Shown: positions 25,878-34,750 of the stretch, piece by piece | Layout: every line of letters begins with the position of its first letter | How positions within the stretch are numbered: position 1 is the stretch's first letter | NCBI GenBank assembly: GCA_949383255.1 | Contig: CASJPF010000002.1 | Location: forward strand, 90,305-154,304 | DNA from: Lachnospiraceae bacterium | GTDB lineage: Bacteria; Bacillota; Clostridia; Lachnospirales; Lachnospiraceae | DNA: 64,000 bases | Direction: 5' to 3' | Made by a program: the position numbers and the translations under genes | The notes under the pieces: generated by a model | The model's database searches: none | The model's input: only the letters and a program-made list of their open reading frames with translations | Told to the model about the DNA's origin: nothing

Positions 25878-26843
25878 ATGGAGACAATTAGAAATTATCT
25901 GGAAACAATGTTTGCAAGACTTCCTATTACATTAGAAGTGCAAAAGGCAAAGAATGAGTTGTGGCAGATGATGGAGGATAAATATACAGAATTAATCAAA
26001 GATGGCAAGACAGAGAACGAGGCAGTTGGCATTGTGATTTCTGAGTTTGGAAATCTTGACGAGTTGGCAGAGGAACTTGGCATTAGCAGTTTTGTGATTC
26101 AGGGGAATCAGAAATCGTCAGAAGGGTTTTGCAATATGAAACTTGCGGAAGTCAAGGATTATTTACATGATAAGACACGTTCTGCATACACAGTTGCACT
26201 TGGCGTATTTTTATGTATTATCAGTTGTTGTGGGTATATGTTGGATATTAGCTGGAATTGGCGTGGCGGAGTCTTTGCCATATGCTTTATGTTTTTGATG
26301 ATAGCGGCAGCAGTCAGCTTGTTTCTTTTTTCAAGTTTTGTTATGGGAAAGTGGAAATTCTTGAAGGAAAAAAGATGCAGTGTGGATTTTGCGACAGCAG
26401 AGTATGTACATAATCGCCGCGAGAGTTTTCGCGTCACACATGCCATGATGATTACGATCGGTGTTATTTTGTGCATTTTGAGTGTACTTCCAATTGTGAT
26501 TGTAAGCAGTATCTTGTCATGGAGTAGCGGCTTTGGTGTAGTGTTGATGTTTGTGTTTGTTGGAGTTGGAGTTTTTCTGATTGTGGCAGCAGTAAATGTA
26601 AATTCAGGTATGACAACAATTCTTTCTTTAAATAAAAGTGATACTATGGGAAGTTGTTTTGTGCCATCCCAAAAACAGGTAAGTTATAAAAACGCGACAA
26701 TCTCGCAGATAATGTCTATTTACTGGCCGACAGTAACTTGTATTTATCTTTGCTGGAGTTTTTTGAGTTTTGACTGGCATATCACATGGATTATATGGGT
26801 GATTGCTGCGCTGGTACAACAACTTATACGTGCTGTTTGGTAG
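25878..26843 (+). CDS. HAAS-domain (permease prefix domain) membrane protein
   Basis: A 321-residue protein. Residues 1-75 form the HAAS-like helical domain seen in PadR partners (YTELIKDGKTENEAVGIVIS, then FGNLDELAEELGI). The rest has about six hydrophobic helices in pairs (around 105-125, 135-165, 195-225, 230-250, 280-318). It begins 5 bases after padR. The function is probably signalling to or sequestering the PadR regulator at the membrane; this is inference from the family. The start at 25878 is chosen over an earlier in-frame codon inside padR. Confidence 0.82.
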   Translation: METIRNYLETMFARLPITLEVQKAKNELWQMMEDKYTELIKDGKTENEAVGIVISEFGNLDELAEELGISSFVIQGNQKSSEGFCNMKLAEVKDYLHDKTRSAYTVALGVFLCIISCCGYMLDISWNWRGGVFAICFMFLMIAAAVSLFLFSSFVMGKWKFLKEKRCSVDFATAEYVHNRRESFRVTHAMMITIGVILCILSVLPIVIVSSILSWSSGFGVVLMFVFVGVGVFLIVAAVNVNSGMTTILSLNKSDTMGSCFVPSQKQVSYKNATISQIMSIYWPTVTCIYLCWSFLSFDWHITWIIWVIAALVQQLIRAVW

Positions 26844-26876
26844 CGGTAAGCAAAAATGATTTTTAGGAGGGTAATT

Positions 26877-27701
26877 ATGAGTATGAGAAAAAATATATGG
26901 ATGGCAGTACTTACGATTATTACAATCTGCTGTGTAATTGGCGGCACATTTTATCACACAGGTATCTTTGGACTTAGAGGCGGCTTTCGCTTTGGAGAGA
27001 ATAGAGCGACAAGTGCAAGTTCAGATTTGGAAGCGTTTCGCGGTATCAATGTAGATGCAGATATGATGAATTTATCAATTGAATCGGGGAACCGTTTCTA
27101 TCTTGATGGTAAGTATACAGATAGACTAAAATTTGAATATGAAGTAAAAGACGAAACGCTTTACGTAAAACAAAGAAGTTCTAGAATGGATTTTTGGGGA
27201 AGAAGTATGAATGAGGACTGCAATGTCACATTAACTGTGCCACAAAATACAACAATAGATTTTATAGAAGCGAAGGTTGCTATGGGCAATATTAATATAG
27301 AGAACATTGCATCTTTAGACTGCGAGGCGATGACAAATATGGGAAATTGTACGCTTGAGAAGTGCAGTTTTAGCAAGGCGGATATTGATACCAATATGGG
27401 GGAAATTACAATAAAAGATACAGCGCTTGGCGAGGCGGAAATTGACAATGATATGGGAACAATTAGAATGGAACATTGTATTTTTCAAAATCTAAAAGCA
27501 GATAATTCTATGGGAGAGATATATATTGATGCAGATCAGAACCTTGACCAATATGAAATTGAATTCAAAGCAGAAATGGGCAATGTGAGAGTAAATGGTC
27601 AAAGTCAGGGAACAAAATACCGTCAGTCGGGAAATTCAGGAAAACTTGAAGCCAGTACCAGCATGGGAAGTGTGATAGTAGAATATAAAAATGCAGAATA
27701 A
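26877..27701 (+). CDS. DUF4097 beta-strand repeat protein, membrane anchored
   Basis: A 274-residue protein with an N-terminal signal anchor (residues about 5-30) and a right-handed beta-helix-like body. Seven rungs share the pattern MG[N/E/T/S]-h-x-h, for example MGNINIEN, MGEITIKD, MGTIRMEH and MGSVIVEY, spaced about 20 residues apart. The chain is predicted to lie outside the membrane. It completes the PadR-HAAS-DUF4097 trio; AGGAGG is 7 bases before the ATG. The biochemical role of DUF4097 proteins is not known. Confidence 0.85.
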   Translation: MSMRKNIWMAVLTIITICCVIGGTFYHTGIFGLRGGFRFGENRATSASSDLEAFRGINVDADMMNLSIESGNRFYLDGKYTDRLKFEYEVKDETLYVKQRSSRMDFWGRSMNEDCNVTLTVPQNTTIDFIEAKVAMGNINIENIASLDCEAMTNMGNCTLEKCSFSKADIDTNMGEITIKDTALGEAEIDNDMGTIRMEHCIFQNLKADNSMGEIYIDADQNLDQYEIEFKAEMGNVRVNGQSQGTKYRQSGNSGKLEASTSMGSVIVEYKNAE

Positions 27702-27737
27702 AGATAGATTTTTCCTATGTGTTGTGGTAAAATAAAA

Positions 27738-27766
27738 GTTACAGTTCGGCAGAGTTGAACTGTAAC
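27738..27766 (+). other. Stem-loop after the DUF4097 gene
   Basis: A perfect 10-bp inverted repeat (gttacagttc and gaactgtaac) with a 9-base loop, no T run. It may be a weak terminator or an mRNA end-stabilising hairpin before the ATPase genes. Confidence 0.45.
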
Positions 27767-27800
27767 AAATAAAGAAGCTGTTAAAGGTCAGAGAAAATAG

Positions 27801-28604
27801 ATGGAACAAATATTATTAAAGGTAGAAGATTTAAATATAGAATTTCATGACCATGATGTGCCAGAACGCGTTGTGAATCATTTGGCTATGGATTTGCGGC
27901 AGGGAGAGATTCTTGGAATTGTCGGGGAATCTGGATCGGGAAAGTCGATGACAGCAATGGCAATTGCAGGGCTGTTGCGGCGACATGATATGAAAATGGA
28001 GGGAAAGATTCTGTTTAAGGGAAAAGAACTTCTCCATGAGAATCGGAAAACGCTTCGGCAAATACAAGGAAATGAAATTGGCATTGTTTTTCAGGAACCT
28101 ATGACCTCTCTAAATCCAGTAAAGCGTATTGGTTGGCAAGTGGAGGAAAGTTTGCGTATTCATAGACCAGAAATGCAAAAAGAGGAACGCTATCGACGTG
28201 TAGTGAAAGCGCTGGAGAATGTGGAGCTTGAGAATCCGCAGCTTATCTGTAGAAAGTATCCACATGAGCTTTCCGGTGGCATGCGGCAGCGTGTTATGAT
28301 TGCCTCTGCAATGATTTGCGAGCCAAAGCTTTTGATTGCAGATGAGCCGACAACAGCGCTCGATGTGACAATACAGTTACAGATTGTAAAGCTTTTACAA
28401 CGGCTGAACCAAGAAAAGCAGATGGCGGTTTTGTTTATATCTCATGATCTAAGCCTAGTAAAACGTTTGTGCCACAGAATTATTGTAATGCATAATGGAA
28501 ATATGGTGGAGGCGGGAACGACAGAAGAAATATTTTATCACCCAAAAGAAGATTACACAAAGGAATTGATTAACGCAATACCAAAACTTGAAAAAATTCG
28601 GTAA
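27801..28604 (+). CDS. Peptide ABC transporter ATP-binding protein (DppD/OppD type)
   Basis: A 267-residue ATPase. Walker A is GESGSGKSMT (about 41-50), the Q-loop is VFQEPMTSLNP, the signature is LSGGMRQRVMIA, and Walker B is LLIADEPTTALD, with SHDL after it. It ends soon after the ATPase core and lacks the longer C-terminal extension of many OppD proteins. It should pair with the ATPase at 29336 and serve the permeases at 23386-25209, although a PadR module lies between them. Its leader contains the hairpin at 27738-27766. Confidence 0.9.
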   Translation: MEQILLKVEDLNIEFHDHDVPERVVNHLAMDLRQGEILGIVGESGSGKSMTAMAIAGLLRRHDMKMEGKILFKGKELLHENRKTLRQIQGNEIGIVFQEPMTSLNPVKRIGWQVEESLRIHRPEMQKEERYRRVVKALENVELENPQLICRKYPHELSGGMRQRVMIASAMICEPKLLIADEPTTALDVTIQLQIVKLLQRLNQEKQMAVLFISHDLSLVKRLCHRIIVMHNGNMVEAGTTEEIFYHPKEDYTKELINAIPKLEKIR

Positions 28605-28665
28605 CAGTTCAGCACAGGATTTTGCATTTACTGCAAAGTCCGTAAGAAAACATAGTGGTTGAGAT

Positions 28666-28705
28666 GCATCAAGCCATCGCGAAGCGATTGTGCATGGCTT
28701 GATGC
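28666..28705. repeat. Branched inverted repeat in the oppD-oppF interval
   Basis: A perfect 12-bp stem (28666-28677 with 28694-28705) encloses a second hairpin (atcgc-gaa-gcgat, 28676-28688). Another small stem, agcc-aaa-ggct, follows at about 28717-28727. It looks like a mobile palindromic element or a structured RNA that entered between the two ATPase genes together with the small membrane gene. Confidence 0.5.
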
Positions 28706-28772
28706 TTGTAACAGGAAGCCAAAGGCTGAGCTGTCACAAGATTGGATAAGAGTGTTTGATGAGGTCGCTTTT

Positions 28773-29324
28773 ATGAAAAAGATACTACCATTTATTTTTA
28801 TTATTCTTTTCCCCTATTATATTGTATTTTTGATAGTCAGCCTTTTTAATCAATGTTTGATGAAATATGTTTTCCAGAATAATTTTTATATTGGGCTTTT
28901 ATCATTTTGCGTTTTTGGTGTTATTGCATTTGTAAACGTAATTATTCTATGCGTAAATAATTTTGCAGGCAAATTCAATGCGATCGAAGCCGCCCAAATC
29001 AATATGATAATAAAGATGATTCAAATTCCTGCTTATCTATTTATTTTCGTGATAGGTTTCATGTGTCTGCTTACGATATTTACAGTTGGGATTTCGTTTG
29101 TTTTATTGATTTTAGACGGCATATCCATTATTTTAAGTGGTTTGATTGGCGTGTTTGTTGTAAGACGCTGCTATGCAGATGGAATTTTAACAAGGACAGA
29201 AATGCTCCTTCATAGTATTTTACAATTTGTTTTTTGTTTTGATGTTGTCAGCGCAATCATTGTGTATAGAAAAATAAAAACAATAAATATTGCATCAAAG
29301 AGTGTATTTTTCTCATGTCAATAG
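28773..29324 (+). CDS. Small polytopic membrane protein of unknown function
   Basis: I do not recognise this 183-residue protein. It has about four hydrophobic helices, and no catalytic motif is visible. The start at 28773 is preferred because the chain then begins [15 protein letters not shown] with a positively charged tip and AGG about 8 bases upstream; the upstream extension to 28659 runs through the inverted repeat. It interrupts the two peptide-transporter ATPase genes, so it may be an accessory membrane subunit or an insertion. Confidence 0.6.
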   Translation: MKKILPFIFIILFPYYIVFLIVSLFNQCLMKYVFQNNFYIGLLSFCVFGVIAFVNVIILCVNNFAGKFNAIEAAQINMIIKMIQIPAYLFIFVIGFMCLLTIFTVGISFVLLILDGISIILSGLIGVFVVRRCYADGILTRTEMLLHSILQFVFCFDVVSAIIVYRKIKTINIASKSVFFSCQ

Positions 29325-29335
29325 GGAGGGGTGGT

Positions 29336-30109
29336 ATGGAAACGATACTGAATGTAAGAAACTTAAATGTGTATTACAAAAATAAGGAAACCTTGCTAAA
29401 TCGTTTTTGCGGAAAGTCAAAAGATAATTTGCAGCATGTCCTAAAGAATGTGAGCTTTGACATGAAAAAAGGAGAGGTGCTTGGACTGGTCGGTGAGAGC
29501 GGCTGTGGAAAGACTTCGCTTGCCAAAGCAATTTTAGGGATGCAGAAGCAATATGATGGTATGATTGCGCTTGATTGTCCCAATCCGCAAATGGTTTTTC
29601 AAGATCCATACAGTTCACTCAATCCTTCCAAAAAAATTGGATGGATATTGGAGGAGCCACTTCGTATGAAAGCCCGAAAGAAAAAGAAAGAAGGAGAATT
29701 TTCTAAAATAGAGCGTGTCAAAAAGGTTGACCAGATGCTTGTGCGCGTGGGATTAGACGAAAGGTTAAAAGAACATTATCCAACAGAACTTTCCGGTGGC
29801 CAGCGCCAGCGCGTTGCAATTGCGGCAGCACTTTTGTGCGACACAAATTTTCTGATTGCGGACGAGCCAGTATCTGCACTGGATGTAACCATACAAGCGC
29901 AGATTATTAGACTTTTGCTAAAACTTCATAGAGAGCTTGGCGTTTCAATTCTCTTTATATCACATGATCTTCGCGTTGTGTATCAGATGTGTGACAGAGT
30001 GATTATTATGAAAAATGGGGAAATTCTTGAACAGGGAAAAGTCGAGGAGGTATACGAGAACCCAACTTCTGACTATACCCGACTATTGCTTGAAGCGGCA
30101 AATTTGTGA
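29336..30109 (+). CDS. Peptide ABC transporter ATP-binding protein (DppF/OppF type)
   Basis: A 257-residue ATPase with Walker [12 protein letters not shown]-loop [11 protein letters not shown], signature [12 protein letters not shown], Walker [13 protein letters not shown] and the downstream [12 protein letters not shown]. The start at 29336 is fixed by GGGAGGGG just upstream. It partners the DppD-like ATPase at 27801. Its end lies 18 bases before yqeG. Confidence 0.92.
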   Translation: METILNVRNLNVYYKNKETLLNRFCGKSKDNLQHVLKNVSFDMKKGEVLGLVGESGCGKTSLAKAILGMQKQYDGMIALDCPNPQMVFQDPYSSLNPSKKIGWILEEPLRMKARKKKKEGEFSKIERVKKVDQMLVRVGLDERLKEHYPTELSGGQRQRVAIAAALLCDTNFLIADEPVSALDVTIQAQIIRLLLKLHRELGVSILFISHDLRVVYQMCDRVIIMKNGEILEQGKVEEVYENPTSDYTRLLLEAANL

Positions 30110-30127
30110 CAGGAGGGTATTCAATAA

Positions 30128-30631
30128 ATGCTGCAATGTTTTTATCCAAAAGAATATTTGGATTCTACGTATCTCATTGATTTTGAAAAAAAATATGAGC
30201 AAGGTTATAGAGGTATCATTTTTGATATTGATAATACGCTGGTACCACATGGGCTTCCAGCAGACGAGCGCGCAATCGCGCTGTTTTTGCGTTTAAAAAA
30301 GATTGGATATCAAGTGACCATGCTCTCAAACAATAAGGAGCCACGCGTGAAGATGTTTTGCGATGCAGTGAATGCGCCTTATATTTATAAGGCAGGAAAG
30401 CCAAATCCTGAAAACTATAGAAAAGCAATGAAAAATATGGGGACAGCGGAAAGAAATACCCTGTTTGTTGGCGACCAGATTTTTACAGATGTGTGGGGGG
30501 CAAACAGAGCGGGAATTTACTCGATTTTGGTAAAACCAATTCACCCCAAGGAAGAGATACAAATTGTGTTAAAGCGATATCTTGAAAAGATTGTGTTATT
30601 TGCATATCAGAGGCATATGCGTAGAAAATAA
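30128..30631 (+). CDS. YqeG family HAD-type phosphatase
   Basis: A 167-residue HAD IIIA protein. Motif I is FDIDNTLV (residues about 36-43), motif II is SNN in TMLSNNKEPR, the Lys is in KAGKPNPEN, and motif IV is VGDQIFTDVWGAN. A natural substrate is not established. In Bacillus yqeG lies close to the shikimate dehydrogenase gene, and here aroE follows, so the synteny is conserved. AGGAGG lies 11 bases before the ATG. Confidence 0.92.
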   Translation: MLQCFYPKEYLDSTYLIDFEKKYEQGYRGIIFDIDNTLVPHGLPADERAIALFLRLKKIGYQVTMLSNNKEPRVKMFCDAVNAPYIYKAGKPNPENYRKAMKNMGTAERNTLFVGDQIFTDVWGANRAGIYSILVKPIHPKEEIQIVLKRYLEKIVLFAYQRHMRRK

Positions 30632-30750
30632 ACACTTGTTTAAAATTTGCCTTTTGAACAGCCATAAAAACGATAAATCTATTTAGAATAATAGAAGTAT
30701 ACCAAATAAGAAAATACTAAAAATATTTTATATTGAGGGGGAGGACATAA

Positions 30751-31656
30751 ATGGAAATTAATGGAAAGACAAAAATATATGGGATTATTGGAAATCCAGT
30801 GGAACATACAATGTCGCCACTCATTCATGGTGCACTTGCAGACGCGCTTGGTATTAATATGGTATATGTGCCATTTCAAGTGGCAGAAGGACAACTTGAA
30901 ACAGCGATAAAAGGGGCTTATGGGTTAAATATTTGCGGAATGAATATTACAGTGCCATATAAGAATACTGTGATTCCCTTTTTGACAGAAGTTGATATGC
31001 GTGCAAAAGTGGCAGGTTCTGTCAATACACTTGTGCGTGACAGCCGTGAGGACAGAGTAGGATTTATCGGCTACAATACCGATATGAATGGACTTTGGCA
31101 TGCCATGAAAGAGGATGGAATATCTCTCAAAGATGAGCAGATTATTGTGCTTGGCGCAGGCGGTGTGGGGCGTGCAGTTGCATTTATGTGTGCAAATAGC
31201 GGTGCACAAAAAGTCTATTTGCTCAACCGCAATACCGCAAAAGCAGATGATGTGGCTGCAAAAATCAATGATAGCCTTCGTCGATATGGTAGGGATTGCG
31301 TGACAGCAATGGCGTTGACTGACTATAAGAAACTTTTGACAGGGACAGAAAACAGATATATTGTGATACAATGTACCAGTGTAGGGCTTGCGCCAAATGC
31401 GGACAATGCGGTTATTGAGGACGGCGATTTTTATCATTATGTGAAATTTGGATATGATTTGATTTACACACCGTGGGAAACAAAGTTTATGCAGTTGGTG
31501 ACAGCAAACGGCGGTGTGGCATACAATGGGCTGAAAATGCTTTTGCATCAGGGAATAGAGGCTTTTGAAATGTGGACGGGCTGCAAGGTGACCAGAGAAA
31601 ATGCTGATAGAGTTTATCAAATGCTTCAAAATAAGTTAGGAGTTGTAGGAAAATAG
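30751..31656 (+). CDS. aroE: Shikimate dehydrogenase
   Basis: A 301-residue NADPH-dependent enzyme reducing 3-dehydroshikimate to shikimate. Substrate-binding residues are in GNPVEHTMSPLIH (SxS-like site), Lys in NITVPYKNTV and Asp in GYNTDMNG. The Rossmann motif is GAGGVGRAVAF, and the C-terminal Gln is in MLLHQGIEAFE. GGGGAGG lies 7 bases before the ATG. It is followed by the shikimate kinase and dehydroquinase genes. Confidence 0.96.
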   Translation: MEINGKTKIYGIIGNPVEHTMSPLIHGALADALGINMVYVPFQVAEGQLETAIKGAYGLNICGMNITVPYKNTVIPFLTEVDMRAKVAGSVNTLVRDSREDRVGFIGYNTDMNGLWHAMKEDGISLKDEQIIVLGAGGVGRAVAFMCANSGAQKVYLLNRNTAKADDVAAKINDSLRRYGRDCVTAMALTDYKKLLTGTENRYIVIQCTSVGLAPNADNAVIEDGDFYHYVKFGYDLIYTPWETKFMQLVTANGGVAYNGLKMLLHQGIEAFEMWTGCKVTRENADRVYQMLQNKLGVVGK

Positions 31657-31747
31657 TGATACAAATCCTTAATGTGGAATGAGAGAATGGATTGGATACA
31701 AAATTGTTTAACGGAGTATTCAAACTGTTATAAAACTGGGGATTTAT

Positions 31748-32263
31748 ATGGAAAATATTATTTTGACAGGTTATATGGGAAGCGGCAAGACAACGATTGG
31801 AAAAAATCTTGCAAAACAAAAGAATTTTACATTTGTGGATACGGACGAGATGATTGTGAAACAACAACATAGCAGTATTAATAAAATTTTCGCCACAGAG
31901 GGCGAGCAAGCATTTCGTGATATGGAGACTGCATTGTTGCGACAATTCATTGCAGATAAAAAAGAACATATGGTTATATCAACGGGCGGTGGAATGCCCT
32001 TGCGTGCAGAGAACAGGCAACTTTTGTCACGCCTTGGCAAAGTGGTATATCTAAAGGCAAGCCCCAAAACAATTTATGACAGAATCAAAGGGGATACAAC
32101 TAGACCACTTTTGCAGTGTGAGAATCCTATGAAACGAATTGAAGAGATGATTGCAGCGCGGGAACCCTTGTATGAGGAGGGCGCAATGCTTGTGGTGGAC
32201 GTCAATGCATTAAGGCAGTCGGAAGCGACATTGTTAATTTTGGAAAAATGTATTTTGATTTAA
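31748..32263 (+). CDS. aroK: Shikimate kinase
   Basis: A 171-residue kinase phosphorylating shikimate at O3. It shows Walker A GYMGSGKTTIG (residues 8-18), the shikimate-binding DTDEMI, the STGGGMPLR loop and the LID segment with RIKGDTTRPLL. It is cytoplasmic, full length, and sits between aroE and aroQ. The ribosome site is weak (GGGGA). Confidence 0.96.
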   Translation: MENIILTGYMGSGKTTIGKNLAKQKNFTFVDTDEMIVKQQHSSINKIFATEGEQAFRDMETALLRQFIADKKEHMVISTGGGMPLRAENRQLLSRLGKVVYLKASPKTIYDRIKGDTTRPLLQCENPMKRIEEMIAAREPLYEEGAMLVVDVNALRQSEATLLILEKCILI

Positions 32264-32351
32264 AGAATACCGATTATTTTTATATTGAAGTATGATTAGA
32301 ATTATTTTATAAGATTAAAAAGATAGTTTGTTAACGAAAGGATAGCAAAAG

Positions 32352-32789
32352 ATGAAGTTGCAAGTGATTAATGGACCAAATCTAAATTTTTTGGGAATTC
32401 GGGAAAAAGGCATATATGGGACACAGGATTATCAATACCTTTTAGAGATGATACAGAAAAAGGCAGAGGAGACAGACTGTGAGATTGAATGTTTTCAGTC
32501 AAACCATGAAGGGGCTATTATAGACAAGATACAGGAGTCATATTTTGATGGGACAGAAGGCATTGTTATTAATCCGGGTGCCTACACACATTATTCGTAT
32601 GCGATACGAGATGCGCTTGCAAGCATTACAGTTCCTAAAGTAGAAATCCATATCTCGGACATTACGCAGCGCGAGGAATTTCGGCGTGTCTCTGTGACCA
32701 AAGAGGTGTGTGATTATCAGATTTATGGACAGGGTTTAAACGGATATCTAATGGCGATTGATTTTATCCTTGCGAAATGTAAAAAATAG
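32352..32789 (+). CDS. aroQ: 3-dehydroquinate dehydratase, type II
   Basis: A 145-residue enzyme that dehydrates 3-dehydroquinate. Family marks are INGPNLNFLGIRE (with the catalytic Arg nearby), GTQDYQYL with the active-site Tyr, the FQSNHEGAIIDKI segment, NPGAYTHYSYAI and the VEIHISDI motif. AAAGGATAGC precedes the ATG. With aroE and aroK it gives three consecutive shikimate steps in one cluster. Confidence 0.96.
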   Translation: MKLQVINGPNLNFLGIREKGIYGTQDYQYLLEMIQKKAEETDCEIECFQSNHEGAIIDKIQESYFDGTEGIVINPGAYTHYSYAIRDALASITVPKVEIHISDITQREEFRRVSVTKEVCDYQIYGQGLNGYLMAIDFILAKCKK

Positions 32790-32872
32790 TAGTTGAAATC
32801 TCGCTCATTTTGTTATAAAATGGTTAACGGATTTATAAACGTGAAAAGTGAATATTAGGAGGAATAGTTTTT

Positions 32873-33430
32873 ATGATATCAGCAGGCGATTTCAGAAATG
32901 GTATTACGATAGAATATGAGAACAGCATCTATCAGATTATTGAATTTCAGCATGTAAAACCGGGTAAGGGTGCAGCTTTTGTCAGAACAAAACTTAAGAA
33001 TATTATTAGCGGGGGTGTTGTGGAGAAGACTTTCCGCCCAACTGAGAAGTGCCCGCAGGCGCGTATTGATAGAAAAGAGATGCAGTACTTGTATGCAGAT
33101 GGTGATCTATTCTATTTTATGGATACAGAAAACTATGAACAGATTGGTTTAAATGCGGACAAGGTGGGGGATGCGCTTAAGTTTGTCAAGGAAAATGAGA
33201 TGGTAAAAGTATGTTCGCACAATGGCAATGTGTTTGCAATTGAGCCGCCTCTGTTTGTGGAACTAACAATCACCGATACAGAACCGGGATTTAAGGGTGA
33301 CACTGCTACAGGTGCGACAAAACCGGCTACCGTTGAGACAGGTGCGACAGTGTATGTTCCGTTATTTGTTGATGTAAATGATATTATTAAGATTGACACT
33401 AGAACAGGGGAATATCTGTCAAGAGTATAG
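32873..33430 (+). CDS. efp: Elongation factor P
   Basis: A 185-residue translation factor that relieves ribosome stalling at proline runs. The KOW-like first domain carries the modifiable Lys32 in the loop KPGKGAAF, and the two OB-fold domains follow, ending with [20 protein letters not shown] is 9 bases before the ATG. The position after aroQ is common in Clostridia. Confidence 0.97.
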   Translation: MISAGDFRNGITIEYENSIYQIIEFQHVKPGKGAAFVRTKLKNIISGGVVEKTFRPTEKCPQARIDRKEMQYLYADGDLFYFMDTENYEQIGLNADKVGDALKFVKENEMVKVCSHNGNVFAIEPPLFVELTITDTEPGFKGDTATGATKPATVETGATVYVPLFVDVNDIIKIDTRTGEYLSRV

Positions 33431-33628
33431 TTTATCGTAACGAAAGTCAGAGAATGAGAGAAGACAATGAGAGAAATGTTTATAGTATATTTTTCTTATT
33501 GTCTTTTTTGTATGCGCGCAAAGATAGATTTTTAAAACAGTTTGCGTCTGAAAGTACAAAAGATTCTAAAAGTTTATCAAGACGACAGAGGGGGAAAATA
33601 GATTTGTTGAAAAGGAGTATAAAGAAGA

Positions 33629-34549
33629 ATGGAGTTTTCAAGTTTTACAATGTTTGTAAGAGAAGAAGTGGAGAAAAGGACAGGGGACTGTTATAAAGTG
33701 CGGCTGGATGATGTCCGCAAAAATAATGGTATTGTGTTGAAAGGGCTTACGGTAACACAAGACGACAGCAATATTTCACCAACGATATATCTCAATAGTT
33801 ATTATGAGGAGTATATTAGGGGAAGGGCAACTCTTATTAATGTGGTCAATGATGTGATAGATACCTATCATAGAAATAAGGTCAATCAAAGTGTGGATAT
33901 GCGTTATTTTCTAAATTATGAGAGTGTAAAACGCAGAATTATCTATAAGCTTGTTAACACTGAGAAAAATAGGGAGTTATTGGAAGATGTTCCGCACATA
34001 GAGTTTCTTGATTTGTCTATTATCTTTCAGTGTCTTGTAACGCAAGAGGAGTTTGGCAGGGCTTCTATTTTAATACATAATGTGCACTTAAAACTTTGGG
34101 ATGTGTCTGTGGAAGCACTCTATCAATCTGCAAAAGAGAATACGCAACAGCTTCAGGAATATGAAATTAAAGGTATGACAGAGGTTTTGCATGAGATAAT
34201 GAGTAGTGCGGAAGCATTAGAAAATTCTGCAAGGGAAGACTGTACATCTGATTTTTCAAGTAGTGTGCCGATGTATGTTTTAAGCAATAAAAGCAGAGTG
34301 GAGGGGGCGGCTTGCATGCTGTATCCGAATCTGATTCGGGATTTTGCGGAGGCAATTCAAAGTAGTTTTTATATTATACCATCTTCTATACATGAACTGT
34401 TGCTATTGCCGACAAAACATCTTGAAGAGAGTCAGGAAATTAAGAACATGATTAGGGAAATCAATGACACACAAGTCCATGCAGAGGAGATTCTATCTTA
34501 TTCCCTGTATCTCTACGACAAGGAGGAACAAAGGATTGTAAAGATTTGA
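33629..34549 (+). CDS. DUF5688 family protein
   Basis: A 306-residue soluble protein of a Lachnospiraceae-rich family without known function. Family marks are NGIVLKGLTVTQDDSNISPT near the N-terminus (ISPTIYLNSYYEEY), a central helical part, and a C-terminal half with MYVLSNKSRVEGAACMLYP and FYIIPSSIHELLLLP. AAAGGAG lies about 11 bases upstream. It stands alone between efp and the fused sulfur-transfer gene. Such proteins often occur in several copies per genome, but I can see only one here. Confidence 0.82.
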   Translation: MEFSSFTMFVREEVEKRTGDCYKVRLDDVRKNNGIVLKGLTVTQDDSNISPTIYLNSYYEEYIRGRATLINVVNDVIDTYHRNKVNQSVDMRYFLNYESVKRRIIYKLVNTEKNRELLEDVPHIEFLDLSIIFQCLVTQEEFGRASILIHNVHLKLWDVSVEALYQSAKENTQQLQEYEIKGMTEVLHEIMSSAEALENSAREDCTSDFSSSVPMYVLSNKSRVEGAACMLYPNLIRDFAEAIQSSFYIIPSSIHELLLLPTKHLEESQEIKNMIREINDTQVHAEEILSYSLYLYDKEEQRIVKI

Positions 34550-34579
34550 TTGATATCCATAGGATATTGAAGTATAATA

Positions 34580-34610
34580 TACTAGCGGTCAAAAAGATTG
34601 ACTGCTAGTA
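34580..34610. other. Stem-loop downstream of the DUF5688 gene
   Basis: A 12-bp stem, actagcggtcaa with ttgactgctagt, with one G-T pair and a short loop. There is no T run, so it is at best a weak terminator. Confidence 0.4.
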
Positions 34611-34750
34611 TAAAGCGATGTACACAGCTGTATAAGGAAGTATGTTGTTTTGCGGCTGGTACACATTTAACGTGAGTATAAATTAAGGTGTATCGAAAAA
34701 GTTTAGCGGGCGCGCTGTACAGGTTTGGACAAAGGAGTGAAGGGAAAAAC

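Noticed and set aside
30925..31629. 234-codon minus-strand ORF opposite aroE
   Set aside because: Shadow of aroE; no ribosome site and unnatural composition.
33454..33696. Plus-strand ORF of 80 codons before the DUF5688 gene
   Set aside because: It overlaps the DUF5688 start in another frame, has no good ribosome site and a skewed Lys/Arg-rich composition.
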